Shown piece by piece: positions 8,066 to 15,530 of a stretch of DNA of 43,719 nt. Each line of letters opens with the position of its first letter. The first letter of the stretch is position 1. Made by a program: the position numbers and the translations under genes. The notes beneath the pieces were generated by a model. That model had not been told where the DNA came from and did no database searches. It saw only the letters and a program-made list of their open reading frames with translations. Source of the stretch: Carboxydothermus islandicus (lineage in GTDB: Bacteria > Bacillota > Z-2901 > Carboxydothermales > Carboxydothermaceae); NCBI RefSeq assembly GCF_001950325.1, contig NZ_BDJL01000049.1, positions 1-43,719 on the forward strand, written 5' to 3'.

Positions 8066-9442
8066 TTATTGATGGCACTTGCTACAGAACTTAGACCGGT
8101 CATGGCAGGTAACACACAGTTCAGAGCCATACTGTCCCACTGCTAATCCATGACGTGTTAACCAATTTTCTGTATGTCCAATCTTGCTATGGCAACTGTT
8201 GCAGGTGGTTTTATTAGTATGACAGGTGTTGCATTTTGCCGGATTTTTGGCGTATTCGCTGCTGTGTTTGGCAAAAAATCCCGAAGCATGGGTGTAATTA
8301 TTATGGCAACTGCTACATTCGGTTTTGCTGTGGCAGGTATAGCAAGTAGTGCTTCCCCTGGTTAAAGCTGTAGCTCCATGGGTTGTAGTCTTAAAGCTAC
8401 TGCTATGGGGCATCGGTACCTTATGGCAGCTGTCGCAGGTTGATTTAGTATGACAGGATCCATAACAGCTACTTGTTCCTTTTGCCAGCACCGTCTTACC
8501 ATGGGTTGAAAGCCACTTCGCCGGGTGAGGCATCTCTACTTTATGACAATTGCTGCATTCGGTCTTGGTATGGCAGGAGTAACAATCGACGTTTTTATTT
8601 TGCAGGGTAAACTTACCGTGATCCTTAGTCCATGTAGTAGGATGGGGGATTTCCACCTTGTGGCAACTAATACAGGTTTGTGCCTTACCACCTTCCACCG
8701 GTTTTTCGTGACAAGTATTGCATACCTTTACATCGGAAACCTTATGGTTTTGGGCCCAGCCTGTCGGGTGCGGCATTGCTACACCATTGTGGCAGGCATT
8801 ACAGTATTTTTCCTGTCCCAAATCCCCGGTATGACAGGTAGTACAAGAAGCCAAATCTTTTTTGGCTTCCGTCCCATGAGCTGCAATCCACTTAGCATCA
8901 TGGGTCTGCGGCTTCATAGTTGCCCTATCCTGATGGCAGCTTTCACATTTGGTTGGGCCCTTTTTCTCCTGGTGGCAATCAAGGCAATCCTGCATTTTCA
9001 GGGTCTTGGGAGTACCATGTACTAAATCGCCATGACAGGTTACACATTCTAAATCATTTTTACCAGCGTGCAACTCATGGCTAAAAGTAATAGCTGTCGG
9101 CCCGGAAAGCTCATTTAATTTATGGCAGGATTCACACCGCCTATTTGGAACTTCCCCCTTGCCTTTAATTTCTTCGGGTTCAGGTTTTTGGGTTAGTTCC
9201 ACTGCTACCTGTTTAAGCCCGCCAAGTTTTACTTTCATAAGTCCCACAAAGCCCGGATCCCGGTGGCAGGCCATACAGTCGCTTTCAGCATGATTTGACT
9301 TCTCCCAGGCCGCTACATACGGCTTCATCGAATGGCAGGTGTTGCAAAACTCCGGCTTACTGGTTTCGTGAATGGCAACCGGAGTTACCACCGCTAAAAT
9401 TACCGCCGCAATAACTATTATCCAGACTAACCTCTTTTGCAT
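8066..9442 (-). CDS. Membrane-anchored multihaem cytochrome c, 19 CXXCH plus one CX3CH
   Basis: A 458-residue protein with one N-terminal membrane segment (residues 4-24) and no signal-peptidase motif. FCNTCHSMKPYVAAW then follows, the NapC/NirT/NrfH-type first haem of quinol-oxidising cytochromes. I count 19 CXXCH motifs and one CX3CH (CYGSCH, residues 326-331), up to 20 haems in 458 residues. From about residue 200 a unit with CxxCHKVxMPHPxxWxxxHGK is repeated in tandem, so the middle grew by duplication. It would carry electrons from the membrane outward on the external face. The ATG follows GGGGGTGA. Its nearest upstream neighbour is the octahaem gene, which has its own terminator. The exact acceptor is unknown. 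Confidence 0.92.
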   Translation of the reverse strand: MQKRLVWIIVIAAVILAVVTPVAIHETSKPEFCNTCHSMKPYVAAWEKSNHAESDCMACHRDPGFVGLMKVKLGGLKQVAVELTQKPEPEEIKGKGEVPNRRCESCHKLNELSGPTAITFSHELHAGKNDLECVTCHGDLVHGTPKTLKMQDCLDCHQEKKGPTKCESCHQDRATMKPQTHDAKWIAAHGTEAKKDLASCTTCHTGDLGQEKYCNACHNGVAMPHPTGWAQNHKVSDVKVCNTCHEKPVEGGKAQTCISCHKVEIPHPTTWTKDHGKFTLQNKNVDCYSCHTKTECSNCHKVEMPHPAKWLSTHGKTVLAKGTSSCYGSCHTKSTCDSCHKVPMPHSSSFKTTTHGATALTRGSTTCYTCHSKTECSSCHNNYTHASGFFAKHSSEYAKNPAKCNTCHTNKTTCNSCHSKIGHTENWLTRHGLAVGQYGSELCVTCHDRSKFCSKCHQ

Positions 9443-9536
9443 CGTCTCACCCCCTTTCTCCCATTTAATTCGACATTTCTTGGCAAAAATCCTTTAATGC
9501 CAACTCATTTTCAGGGGTTTAACGTAAAATGCACCC

Positions 9537-9564
9537 AAAGAAAAGAGGGGCTGTTAACCCCTCT
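9537..9564 (-). terminator. Terminator of the octahaem cytochrome gene
   Basis: On the minus strand AGAGGGG pairs with CCCCTCT (9558-9564 and 9544-9550) and is followed by TTTTCTTTG, just after the stop codon of the octahaem gene. Confidence 0.8.
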
Positions 9565-9589
9565 CTTTATCCTTCTCTATCTGCCGGAC

Positions 9590-11305
9590 TTACTTGAGAT
9601 AAGACTTTAAGACATAGCCGGTATAAGTTTTGGACCCGACCTTTACCTGGACTTTATAGTAGCTGCCCGACGCACTTACATAAGTTACTTTAGTGCCCGC
9701 CTTCAGGGTAGTTAATTTCTTGGCTTTGGTAGATGCTGTCTGGTAGAGATAAGTGGTCTTGGTTACCGTATAGGTCTTAACCGCCGGAGTTGTGGCAATT
9801 TTTCTGGCCCCGTAGAGGATCGGGTCCCCTTTGTAACCAAGAGCTTTCCAATCAAGGATGCCCCGGTTGCTGTGGCAGCTGGTACAGGAGAGCGCCTGGC
9901 TTGCGGGCTTTACTTCATGGTACAAGCCCATGTACCGCTCGGCATATACCCACTTAACCGGACTTACCAAATCCACGCCAAACCATTCTTTATAACCCCT
10001 TGTAATTCCACCCAAGGCATCACCGGTCATAAAGACGTAGCCAGCTTTAGCCGGGAAGAACTTTCCGGTGACCGGGTCGAGGGGCAGCTTAGCGTAATGG
10101 TAGCGGAAGGGATAAATCTTGGCCTTGGGATCGTTTATTGAGCCAACCGGTGCAAATAAAGTTACGTAATCGGGTTTGGTTGTTTTATTAGGAGCATACT
10201 TGTTATCTTTATTAAATACCGCCGGTACATCGGTTTGCTGGCCATAGGAAATGCCGTTCCACCACAGGTAAACCGGCTTTAAGTTTTGTCCCCGTTCAAT
10301 CTTGGGTTCATAAAGGGCTTTGGCTGCCGAATATTCCGCTTCCGACCAATCCCGGAAAATATCTGTCGATTTGGTAATAGCGTATTCAGTAACGTGACAG
10401 GTGGTGCAGTCAATGCTCTTTACGTGGTTATTCAAGGTAGCCCCCAGGGGACCTTTATGAACCGAAGCAGTATGGCAGTTTTCACACCGGACGTTGTAGT
10501 TTAACTCGTTGGTCCGTAAATCCACTCCCCTACCGGCAATCTTATGGTTTTCGGTCTTATGGCAGCTAATGCATTTTACCCCCTTGCCCATGTGAACATC
10601 AACTTTCGCCGGATCGGTCATGTGGGTCGATTCCAGATCCCCGCGTTTATTATTATCGCCTCCACCGGCAAAGGCATGGCACTGGAGGCAGTTTTTATTA
10701 TCCGGGGTTTTGGTAATCGTTTTTAAGGCAGCAGTAATATCAACTGTTCCTGCTGGAACGTTCGCTTTTTTCACATAGGCAATATCAATTACCGCCGTAT
10801 TGGGAAGGAAGTAGAACTTGCCATCCTGCCCGTAAACTACAGCCTTTAAGTTTCTGTTGTACTTGGAATAATCGGCGTGGCAGAGCAAGCAATCCACATT
10901 TTCCTTATCTTTTTCCTCATCAATTTTGTCCGGACGAGCCCCCATACCAATATGGCACTGAACACAGCCCCCGTTTACATCAACTCCGTTTTTATTGGTT
11001 AAAATACCAATAAAGTTAATGTCCGGGGTAATGCAGAAATCGTTTAAACCCCCGAGTTTCCCTACCGGCTTATCGGCGGGCCAGGGTTTACCGGCAGCAT
11101 CAATCAGGTTTACCGGTTTGCTCTGCCAGGTATAGTGGTCCGAGTGAATCACATCGTTTACCTGCTTGGGGTGGCAGGGTAAACAGGACTTGGACCCCTC
11201 ATACTTTTGAATAAACATCGAGTGGTCCATGGCTGCCAGGGCGGTACCGCTAAAAAGAAGTACAAACGCCGCCAGCAAGATAAAGATTAAGCTTTTCCTC
11301 CTCAT
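9590..11305 (-). CDS. Octahaem c-type cytochrome (tetrathionate-reductase-like) with C-terminal SH3 domain
   Basis: A 571-residue exported protein with a signal peptide (RRKSLIFILLAAFVLLF, then ALA-A). Eight CXXCH motifs occur: CLPCH, CVQCH, CLLCH, CLQCH, CISCH, CENCH, CTTCH and CTSCH. The spacing and the late segment YMGLYHEVKPASQALSC through WKALGYKGDP resemble the octahaem tetrathionate reductase group. Residues from about 508 to the end form a bacterial SH3-like domain (TKTTYLYQTASTKAKKL, GYVLKSYLK), the kind used to hold proteins on peptidoglycan. A wall-bound reductase of a sulfur or nitrogen oxyanion is a reasonable reading; the substrate is not shown. ATG 11305 is preferred over GTG 11308 from the position of GGAGAGG. 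Confidence 0.85.
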   Translation of the reverse strand: MRRKSLIFILLAAFVLLFSGTALAAMDHSMFIQKYEGSKSCLPCHPKQVNDVIHSDHYTWQSKPVNLIDAAGKPWPADKPVGKLGGLNDFCITPDINFIGILTNKNGVDVNGGCVQCHIGMGARPDKIDEEKDKENVDCLLCHADYSKYNRNLKAVVYGQDGKFYFLPNTAVIDIAYVKKANVPAGTVDITAALKTITKTPDNKNCLQCHAFAGGGDNNKRGDLESTHMTDPAKVDVHMGKGVKCISCHKTENHKIAGRGVDLRTNELNYNVRCENCHTASVHKGPLGATLNNHVKSIDCTTCHVTEYAITKSTDIFRDWSEAEYSAAKALYEPKIERGQNLKPVYLWWNGISYGQQTDVPAVFNKDNKYAPNKTTKPDYVTLFAPVGSINDPKAKIYPFRYHYAKLPLDPVTGKFFPAKAGYVFMTGDALGGITRGYKEWFGVDLVSPVKWVYAERYMGLYHEVKPASQALSCTSCHSNRGILDWKALGYKGDPILYGARKIATTPAVKTYTVTKTTYLYQTASTKAKKLTTLKAGTKVTYVSASGSYYKVQVKVGSKTYTGYVLKSYLK

Positions 11306-11667
11306 CACATCACCTCTCCTTTGGTTTTTATTAATACCGGAGAGGGCAAGGCGATAAATAAGCCTTACTTATCGCCCAGCACCTCCCGGGATTAATCGCT
11401 GTAAGAGGTCTTTAACTTGCACCATTTTTCTTTTATATGCTTTTTTCGACTTTTTTTTGTATTTCCCTGCTTATAGTGGTATAAATTTTATTTATATTCA
11501 TAAAATGTTTAAAACTCTTTTTCTCTTGACATTACGCTATTTTTAGTAGATATTTTTTAGAAAAATTACTTTCCTTTTTAATAAAAAGCCTTAATAAAAA
11601 AACTTACCATTAGCCGGTAAGTTTTTTTATAATAATCGTTTATAATTAGCTTAGACCAATTCCCGCC
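11306..11667 (-). promoter_or_regulatory. Long structured leader of the octahaem cytochrome gene, no genes
   Basis: A 362-bp stretch without a gene. Near the start codon the minus-strand transcript can fold into nested helices: an outer stem (11383-11396 with 11330-11342, core ATTAAT plus CCGG) around a 13-bp inner stem with one mismatch (11364-11376 with 11350-11362). The outer arm carries the GATTAATCCCGGGA motif also found, in variant form, before two other cytochrome genes. The thiamine-kinase terminator lies at 11596-11628. A TTGACA at 11526-11531 points along the plus strand, where no gene follows. Confidence 0.5.
11596..11628. terminator. Terminator of the thiT-thiN operon
   Basis: AACTTACC and GGTAAGTT arms with an A-run before and a T-run after, so it works on both strands. 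It lies 40 bp after the thiamine kinase stop codon. Confidence 0.85.
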
Positions 11668-12294
11668 TCAATTTTTTTCTTTAGCGTACATTTGCAGAAC
11701 AATTAACTTTCCCTTCTCCCAAAAAACTTTAACCGTTTCAGTTAGAAACTCATTGGAAATTCCCAGAGTAGTCCCCCCGGATAACTTAGCTCCCACAATG
11801 GAATATTTGGCCCCTTCAATGGTCAGACCGGTAACTTCTCCGGTAAGGGAAATAACCGAAAATAACTGTCCCGGTTTCCCTCTTAAAGTAAGGGGATTTT
11901 TATTTAGATAACCGATAAAATCGTGACCATACCAGGTAACGGGGCAGCTACATCTACCAAGGAGCATTAAATTGGCAAAAAAATGGTCGCTTCGTCCCCC
12001 GGAGCCTCCTACCACTACAATCCCGGAAGCATCCAGCTCCTGAGCTTTTTGCACCGCTGCTTCCAAATCGGTAAAATCTTTTTCGGCAGGGTAAATGTTA
12101 AGCCTAACCCCTTTTCTTTTAAACTCCTCTAACAGGCTTTTCGGTAGCGAGTCCATATCCCCCAGTAAAAGATCGGGTATGACCTCCGGGGGCAAAAGCC
12201 TTGCCCCACCATCAGCCACTATTAAATAATCCTCCGGGGTTAAATCCGGTAAAAAACCGGGGGCCTCACCCCCGGCAAAAATTATAACCCGCAT
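11668..12294 (-). CDS. thiN: Thiamine pyrophosphokinase
   Basis: A 208-residue thiamine diphosphokinase that makes TPP directly from thiamine and ATP. Family motifs are present: ADGGARLL near residue 27, DLLLGDMDSLP near residue 42 (metal and substrate aspartates), EKDFTDLEAAV near residue 71 and GGSGGRSDHFFANLMLL near residue 96. The ATG abuts the thiT stop (TAAATG), so translation is coupled and both genes sit behind the TPP riboswitch. Length is normal for the family. Confidence 0.95.
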   Translation of the reverse strand: MRVIIFAGGEAPGFLPDLTPEDYLIVADGGARLLPPEVIPDLLLGDMDSLPKSLLEEFKRKGVRLNIYPAEKDFTDLEAAVQKAQELDASGIVVVGGSGGRSDHFFANLMLLGRCSCPVTWYGHDFIGYLNKNPLTLRGKPGQLFSVISLTGEVTGLTIEGAKYSIVGAKLSGGTTLGISNEFLTETVKVFWEKGKLIVLQMYAKEKN

Positions 12295-12810
12295 TTACGT
12301 CACCTTCCGCAAGCGCTCAAAGATTTTCAGGAAATAAACCGCCCCCAGGGTTAAAATTAATTCCGGCAGCAGGTAACTACCGTTATAAATCGCCGAATAA
12401 ACCCAGGGGTTCTGGCCTTCTGGGGCATAACTTGCAAAAAACACCGCCCCGGATATGAGGTGAGCCAAAAACCGCCCGGCAATTGCCAGTACTACACCGG
12501 GATAAGGCGACTTTTTGGCAAAAAGTCCCGCCAGGCCAAGGGCCCCAAAAGCCACCGGATAATCCAAAAGAAACTGCACCGGATGGACGAAATACGGTTC
12601 AATTAAATACTGTAACAAACCGTACAAGACCCCCACCAGTACCCCCGGTAAAAACCCTTCGGTATAAGCAAAATAAACTACCGGCAGCATGGATAAGAGC
12701 GTTACCGAACCACCCTGGGGCATTTGCCAGATTTTAATGAAGCTTAAAACCACGGCAAGAGCTAAAGCAAGTCCCCCGCGGGTCACCACCCGCAAGTCTA
12801 AACCTTTCAT
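12295..12810 (-). CDS. thiT: Thiamine ECF transporter S component ThiT
   Basis: A 171-residue membrane protein with about six membrane segments and the ThiT signature IWQMPQGGSVTLLSMLPVVYF near residues 31-51. It binds thiamine and needs a shared ECF energising module, which is not in this window. The start is placed at ATG 12810, not the longer in-frame start at 12843, because AAAGGAGGGTG lies 5 bp before it and the extra N terminus would overlap the riboswitch terminator. It is the first gene of the TPP-controlled operon with the thiamine kinase. Confidence 0.93.
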   Translation of the reverse strand: MKGLDLRVVTRGGLALALAVVLSFIKIWQMPQGGSVTLLSMLPVVYFAYTEGFLPGVLVGVLYGLLQYLIEPYFVHPVQFLLDYPVAFGALGLAGLFAKKSPYPGVVLAIAGRFLAHLISGAVFFASYAPEGQNPWVYSAIYNGSYLLPELILTLGAVYFLKIFERLRKVT

Positions 12811-12841
12811 TGAACACCCTCCTTTTCCCCGGCCACCAGAC

Positions 12842-12878
12842 AAAAAAGCCCGCCTCCGGCAAAGCGGAAAACGGGCTT
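12842..12878 (-). terminator. Intrinsic terminator of the TPP riboswitch expression platform
   Basis: AAGCCCG (minus strand, 12872-12878) pairs with CGGGCTT (12846-12852), and TTTTTTG follows. It lies between the TPP aptamer and the thiT ribosome binding site, the normal place for the regulated terminator. Confidence 0.88.
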
Positions 12879-12891
12879 ATCTTTCCTTTTC

Positions 12892-12984
12892 CCCACTTTC
12901 CCTACGCCGGTATTACCCGGATCAGGTTCAAAGGGTTGGGAGAACTCTCCCTCTCAGCCGGCTTTACCCGGCACCCCCAGTGGC
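12892..12984 (-). ncRNA. TPP riboswitch (THI element)
   Basis: On the minus strand the THI-box core is complete: CCACTGGGGGTGCC at the 5' end, GGCTGAGAGGG, then TGAACCTGATCCGGGTAATA and CCGGCGTAGGGAAAGTGG closing the P1 stem. It should turn off thiT and the thiamine kinase when TPP is plentiful, through the terminator that follows. Confidence 0.97.
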
Positions 12985-13002
12985 CGTTAGTATTTTTTTA
13001 CA

Positions 13003-13031
13003 ATTATAACCGCTAAAAATCATTCTGTAAA
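13003..13031 (-). promoter_or_regulatory. SigA-type promoter of the TPP-riboswitch operon
   Basis: On the minus strand TTTACA (13026-13031), a 17-bp spacer and TATAAT (13003-13008). It overlaps the last codons of the upstream DEAD-box gene and would start transcription just before the aptamer. Confidence 0.8.
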
Positions 13032-14305
13032 GACTGATTTTCTAAAAGAAACAAAGTTGCCCCTAAAAGCTGGTCCGACTCGTCCTCTTCTAAAAGCTTG
13101 GCCGCCATTTCCAGATAGGAAGCCGGTACCCCTTTGTTAATGGTATCCCGAATTTTTTTCGCAATTTTTTTAAACCGGGCTTCTTCCAGATCCACCGGCT
13201 CCGGCAGTCTTTCCCGCTTTAAACGTTTATTGATGGCTTCTTCTATGGCTTTTAAAAGCTTTTTTTCCCGGTAGGTAATCAGGGTAATGGCCTTTCCTTC
13301 CCTGCCCGCCCGGCCGGTGCGCCCAATGCGGTGGATATAGCTTTCCGGGTTCTGGGGAATGTCGAAATTGATCACGTGGGAAACATCGGGAATGTCAAGC
13401 CCCCGGGCGGCCACGTCGGTAGCCACCAGAAGTTCGGTTTTCCCGGCTTTAAAGCTTTTAATGGTCTGAGTGCGTTCCCGCTGGCTCATATCCCCGTGCA
13501 ATCCTTTAGCGGCATAACCCCGGAAATTTAATTGTTCTACCACTTCGTCCACCCGTTTTTTTGTCCGGCAGAAAACTATAGCCTGGGTGGGCAACTCGCT
13601 GTTTAAGATCCGGGCAAGTCCCTCGATTTTTTCCGCTTCCGGAAGCTCGTAATATACCTGGCGAATCGCCGGTACGGTTTTTTCCTTGCCCACCAGTTTA
13701 ACCGTTTTATACTCCCCTAAAAACTTTTTAATTATGGTTTTTATCGGAGCCGGCAACGTGGCCGAGAAAAGCAAGGTTTGCTGGCGGTTGGTTAGATTGT
13801 TTAAAATAGCTTCAATATCATCGATAAAGCCCATATCCAGCATTTCATCGGCTTCGTCCAGGATAACGGTTTTGATCTCGGTCATCGGAAAAGTCTTCCG
13901 GCCGATGTGGTCTAAGATTCGTCCCGGGGTTCCCACAATCACTTCTACCCCCTGGCGAAGTCCCCGGATTTGCCTTTCAATAGCCTGGCCGCCGTAAACC
14001 GCCAGCGCCCGGACTTTAAGGTATTTTCCGAGTTTGGCCACTTCATCGGCCACCTGCAGGGCGAGCTCCCGGGTCGGAGTAACGATTAACACCTGCCCTT
14101 TCTTCCCCCGCTGAATTCTTTGTAACACCGGTAAGAGATAAGCGGCGGTTTTTCCGGTTCCGGTAGGAGCCTGACCCACCAGGTTATGTCCTTCTAAAAT
14201 AAGGGGAATGGCCTCCTTTTGAATGGGAGTAGGCTGCTCATATCCCAGTTCATCTACCGCCTTTAAAAGCGGTAAGTTTAATCCCAATTTTTTAAATTCT
14301 TCCAT
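13013..14305 (-). CDS. DEAD-box ATP-dependent RNA helicase (CshA-like)
   Basis: A 430-residue helicase. It has the Q motif (FKKLGLN through YEQPTPIQKEAI), Walker A APTGTGKT near residue 43, PTRELALQ, GTPGRILDH, the DEADEML box, SATLP, and the C-terminal lobe with ATDVAARGLD and HRIGRTGRAG. The short charged tail without an RNA-binding domain fits CshA-type cold-shock and mRNA-decay helicases. ATG 14305 with AAAAGGAGAG was chosen; the longer open frame crosses a strong hairpin and the promoter. The leader between promoter and gene holds that hairpin at 14384-14413. Confidence 0.93.
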   Translation of the reverse strand: MEEFKKLGLNLPLLKAVDELGYEQPTPIQKEAIPLILEGHNLVGQAPTGTGKTAAYLLPVLQRIQRGKKGQVLIVTPTRELALQVADEVAKLGKYLKVRALAVYGGQAIERQIRGLRQGVEVIVGTPGRILDHIGRKTFPMTEIKTVILDEADEMLDMGFIDDIEAILNNLTNRQQTLLFSATLPAPIKTIIKKFLGEYKTVKLVGKEKTVPAIRQVYYELPEAEKIEGLARILNSELPTQAIVFCRTKKRVDEVVEQLNFRGYAAKGLHGDMSQRERTQTIKSFKAGKTELLVATDVAARGLDIPDVSHVINFDIPQNPESYIHRIGRTGRAGREGKAITLITYREKKLLKAIEEAINKRLKRERLPEPVDLEEARFKKIAKKIRDTINKGVPASYLEMAAKLLEEDESDQLLGATLFLLENQSLQNDF

Positions 14306-14383
14306 AAAAACTCTCCTTTTTTCTTTCCTTTTTTTATTTATAATCTGGGCAAAATTGCTGGAATTATGCTTATAAAACATAAA

Positions 14384-14413
14384 AAGCCTTTCTGCAGGTT
14401 GGCAGAAAGGCTT
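14384..14413 (-). terminator. Hairpin/terminator in the leader of the DEAD-box gene
   Basis: A perfect 12-bp stem (14402-14413 with 14384-14395) with a 6-nt loop, followed on the minus strand by TTTATGTTTTAT. It begins about 13 nt after the predicted start site, so it could be an attenuator or a 5'-end protecting hairpin of the helicase mRNA. Confidence 0.65.
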
Positions 14414-14432
14414 GCCTTTTCTTGCCTCATGT

Positions 14433-14461
14433 ATTATAAACCATTTTTTTCCGCAATGCAA
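14433..14461 (-). promoter_or_regulatory. SigA-type promoter of the DEAD-box gene
   Basis: On the minus strand TTGCAT (14456-14461), a 17-bp spacer and TATAAT (14433-14438). Transcription would start near 14426, immediately before the 12-bp hairpin. Confidence 0.8.
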
Positions 14462-14475
14462 GGATTATTTTTATT

Positions 14476-14518
14476 TGTGAGAATTGTCACGGAAAAGTTT
14501 TTACCTTTATTTTATAAT
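14476..14518 (+). promoter_or_regulatory. Activator-type promoter with CRP/FNR-like palindrome
   Basis: TATAAT at 14513-14518 lacks a consensus -35 at the right distance. Instead TGTGA-N6-TCACG (14476-14491) is centred at 14483.5. With a start near 14525 that is -41.5, the class II position for CRP/FNR-family activators. The downstream gene is the NapH-like ferredoxin. Confidence 0.5.
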
Positions 14519-14542
14519 GCAAAGAAAAGGAGGGGCTTAGCT

Positions 14543-15517
14543 TTGCTGCGAAAGTTTAGCCAGTATTACTATCTTTTCTTTTTTTCTGCAGCCGGTTTTT
14601 TCTTTTACAGGGCAGTCACTTTATTCCCCACCGAAGGGGTTTCGGCGTTAAAATACCGTTTTCCTTCAATTGAAGGCTTCCTTCCTATTTCCGCCCTGGT
14701 AGCTTTAAAAAGCTATTTATTTACCGGAATTTTTGACCCGGTTCACCCGGCAGGCCTTACGATTTTAATTTTAATTATTCTGAGCGCTTTTCTCTTTAAG
14801 CGCGGATTTTGCAGCCATATCTGTCCTATCGGTACCGTCTCGGAACTTCTGTACCGTTTGCGGAAAAAAATAATCCCCGGAGATTTAATAATCCCCACCT
14901 GGCTCGGTTATTTCCTCGCCAGCACTAAGTATCTTATCGCTTTGTTCTTTATTAAAGTAATTTTAATTGACATGCCTTATGATGCCGCCTGGCAGTTTGT
15001 CCATTCACCCTACAATGCGGTTGCCGATATCAAAATGCTGAAATTCTTTTTAAATCCTTCCGCCTTAACCGTAAAAGTACTTTTAGTTTTAATAATTTTA
15101 TCCCTTACTTTTCCTCAATTCTGGTGCCGGTTTCTCTGTCCTTATGGAGCATTCATGAATATTTTTGCTTTTTTCTCGCCCCTGACTTTAAAAAGAAATA
15201 ACGAAAGCTGTATTTCCTGTAAAAAATGCGATAAAATATGTCCCGGTAATTTAAAGATTTCGACCCAAAATGCCATCACCTCTCCCGAATGTACGTTATG
15301 CTATAGCTGCGTTGAAGTCTGTCCGGTAAAAAACACCTTGTCTATTGGCAGTAGAATTGGAAAATTTACCTTAACCCCTTTTCAGTATTCGTTACTGCTT
15401 TTGGGCTTTTTTATTGGCGGCATGATTATTGCCAAGCTTACCGGACACTGGCATTCCACAGTATTACCGGAACTCTGGCAGGCTTATTACCCTCTGGTCG
15501 ATATGCTTTCCCACTGA
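14543..15517 (+). CDS. NapH/NosR/CcoG-like membrane ferredoxin (2x[4Fe-4S])
   Basis: A 324-residue polytopic membrane protein with about five membrane segments. It has two CxxxCP motifs in loops (CSHICPIG near residue 92, CRFLCPYG near residue 197) and two ferredoxin clusters near the C terminus (CISCKKCDKICPG and CTLCYSCVEVCPV). This is the layout of NapH, NosR and related polyferredoxins, which move electrons to or from the quinone pool or deliver electrons for periplasmic reductases. The start is a TTG at 14543 behind AAAGGAGGGG; the open frame extends further upstream but across the divergent promoter. It is followed by a methyltransferase gene after 13 bp, so the two form an operon. A CRP/FNR-like site sits in its promoter. 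Confidence 0.82.
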   Translation: MLRKFSQYYYLFFFSAAGFFFYRAVTLFPTEGVSALKYRFPSIEGFLPISALVALKSYLFTGIFDPVHPAGLTILILIILSAFLFKRGFCSHICPIGTVSELLYRLRKKIIPGDLIIPTWLGYFLASTKYLIALFFIKVILIDMPYDAAWQFVHSPYNAVADIKMLKFFLNPSALTVKVLLVLIILSLTFPQFWCRFLCPYGAFMNIFAFFSPLTLKRNNESCISCKKCDKICPGNLKISTQNAITSPECTLCYSCVEVCPVKNTLSIGSRIGKFTLTPFQYSLLLLGFFIGGMIIAKLTGHWHSTVLPELWQAYYPLVDMLSH

Positions 15518-15530
15518 GGAGGAAGGATGG

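Noticed and set aside
8525-9025. 166-codon open frame on the plus strand inside the 20-haem cytochrome gene
   Set aside because: Its reverse strand is the intact cytochrome frame with CXXCH motifs; the open frame comes from biased codons, has no ribosome binding site and no recognisable domain.
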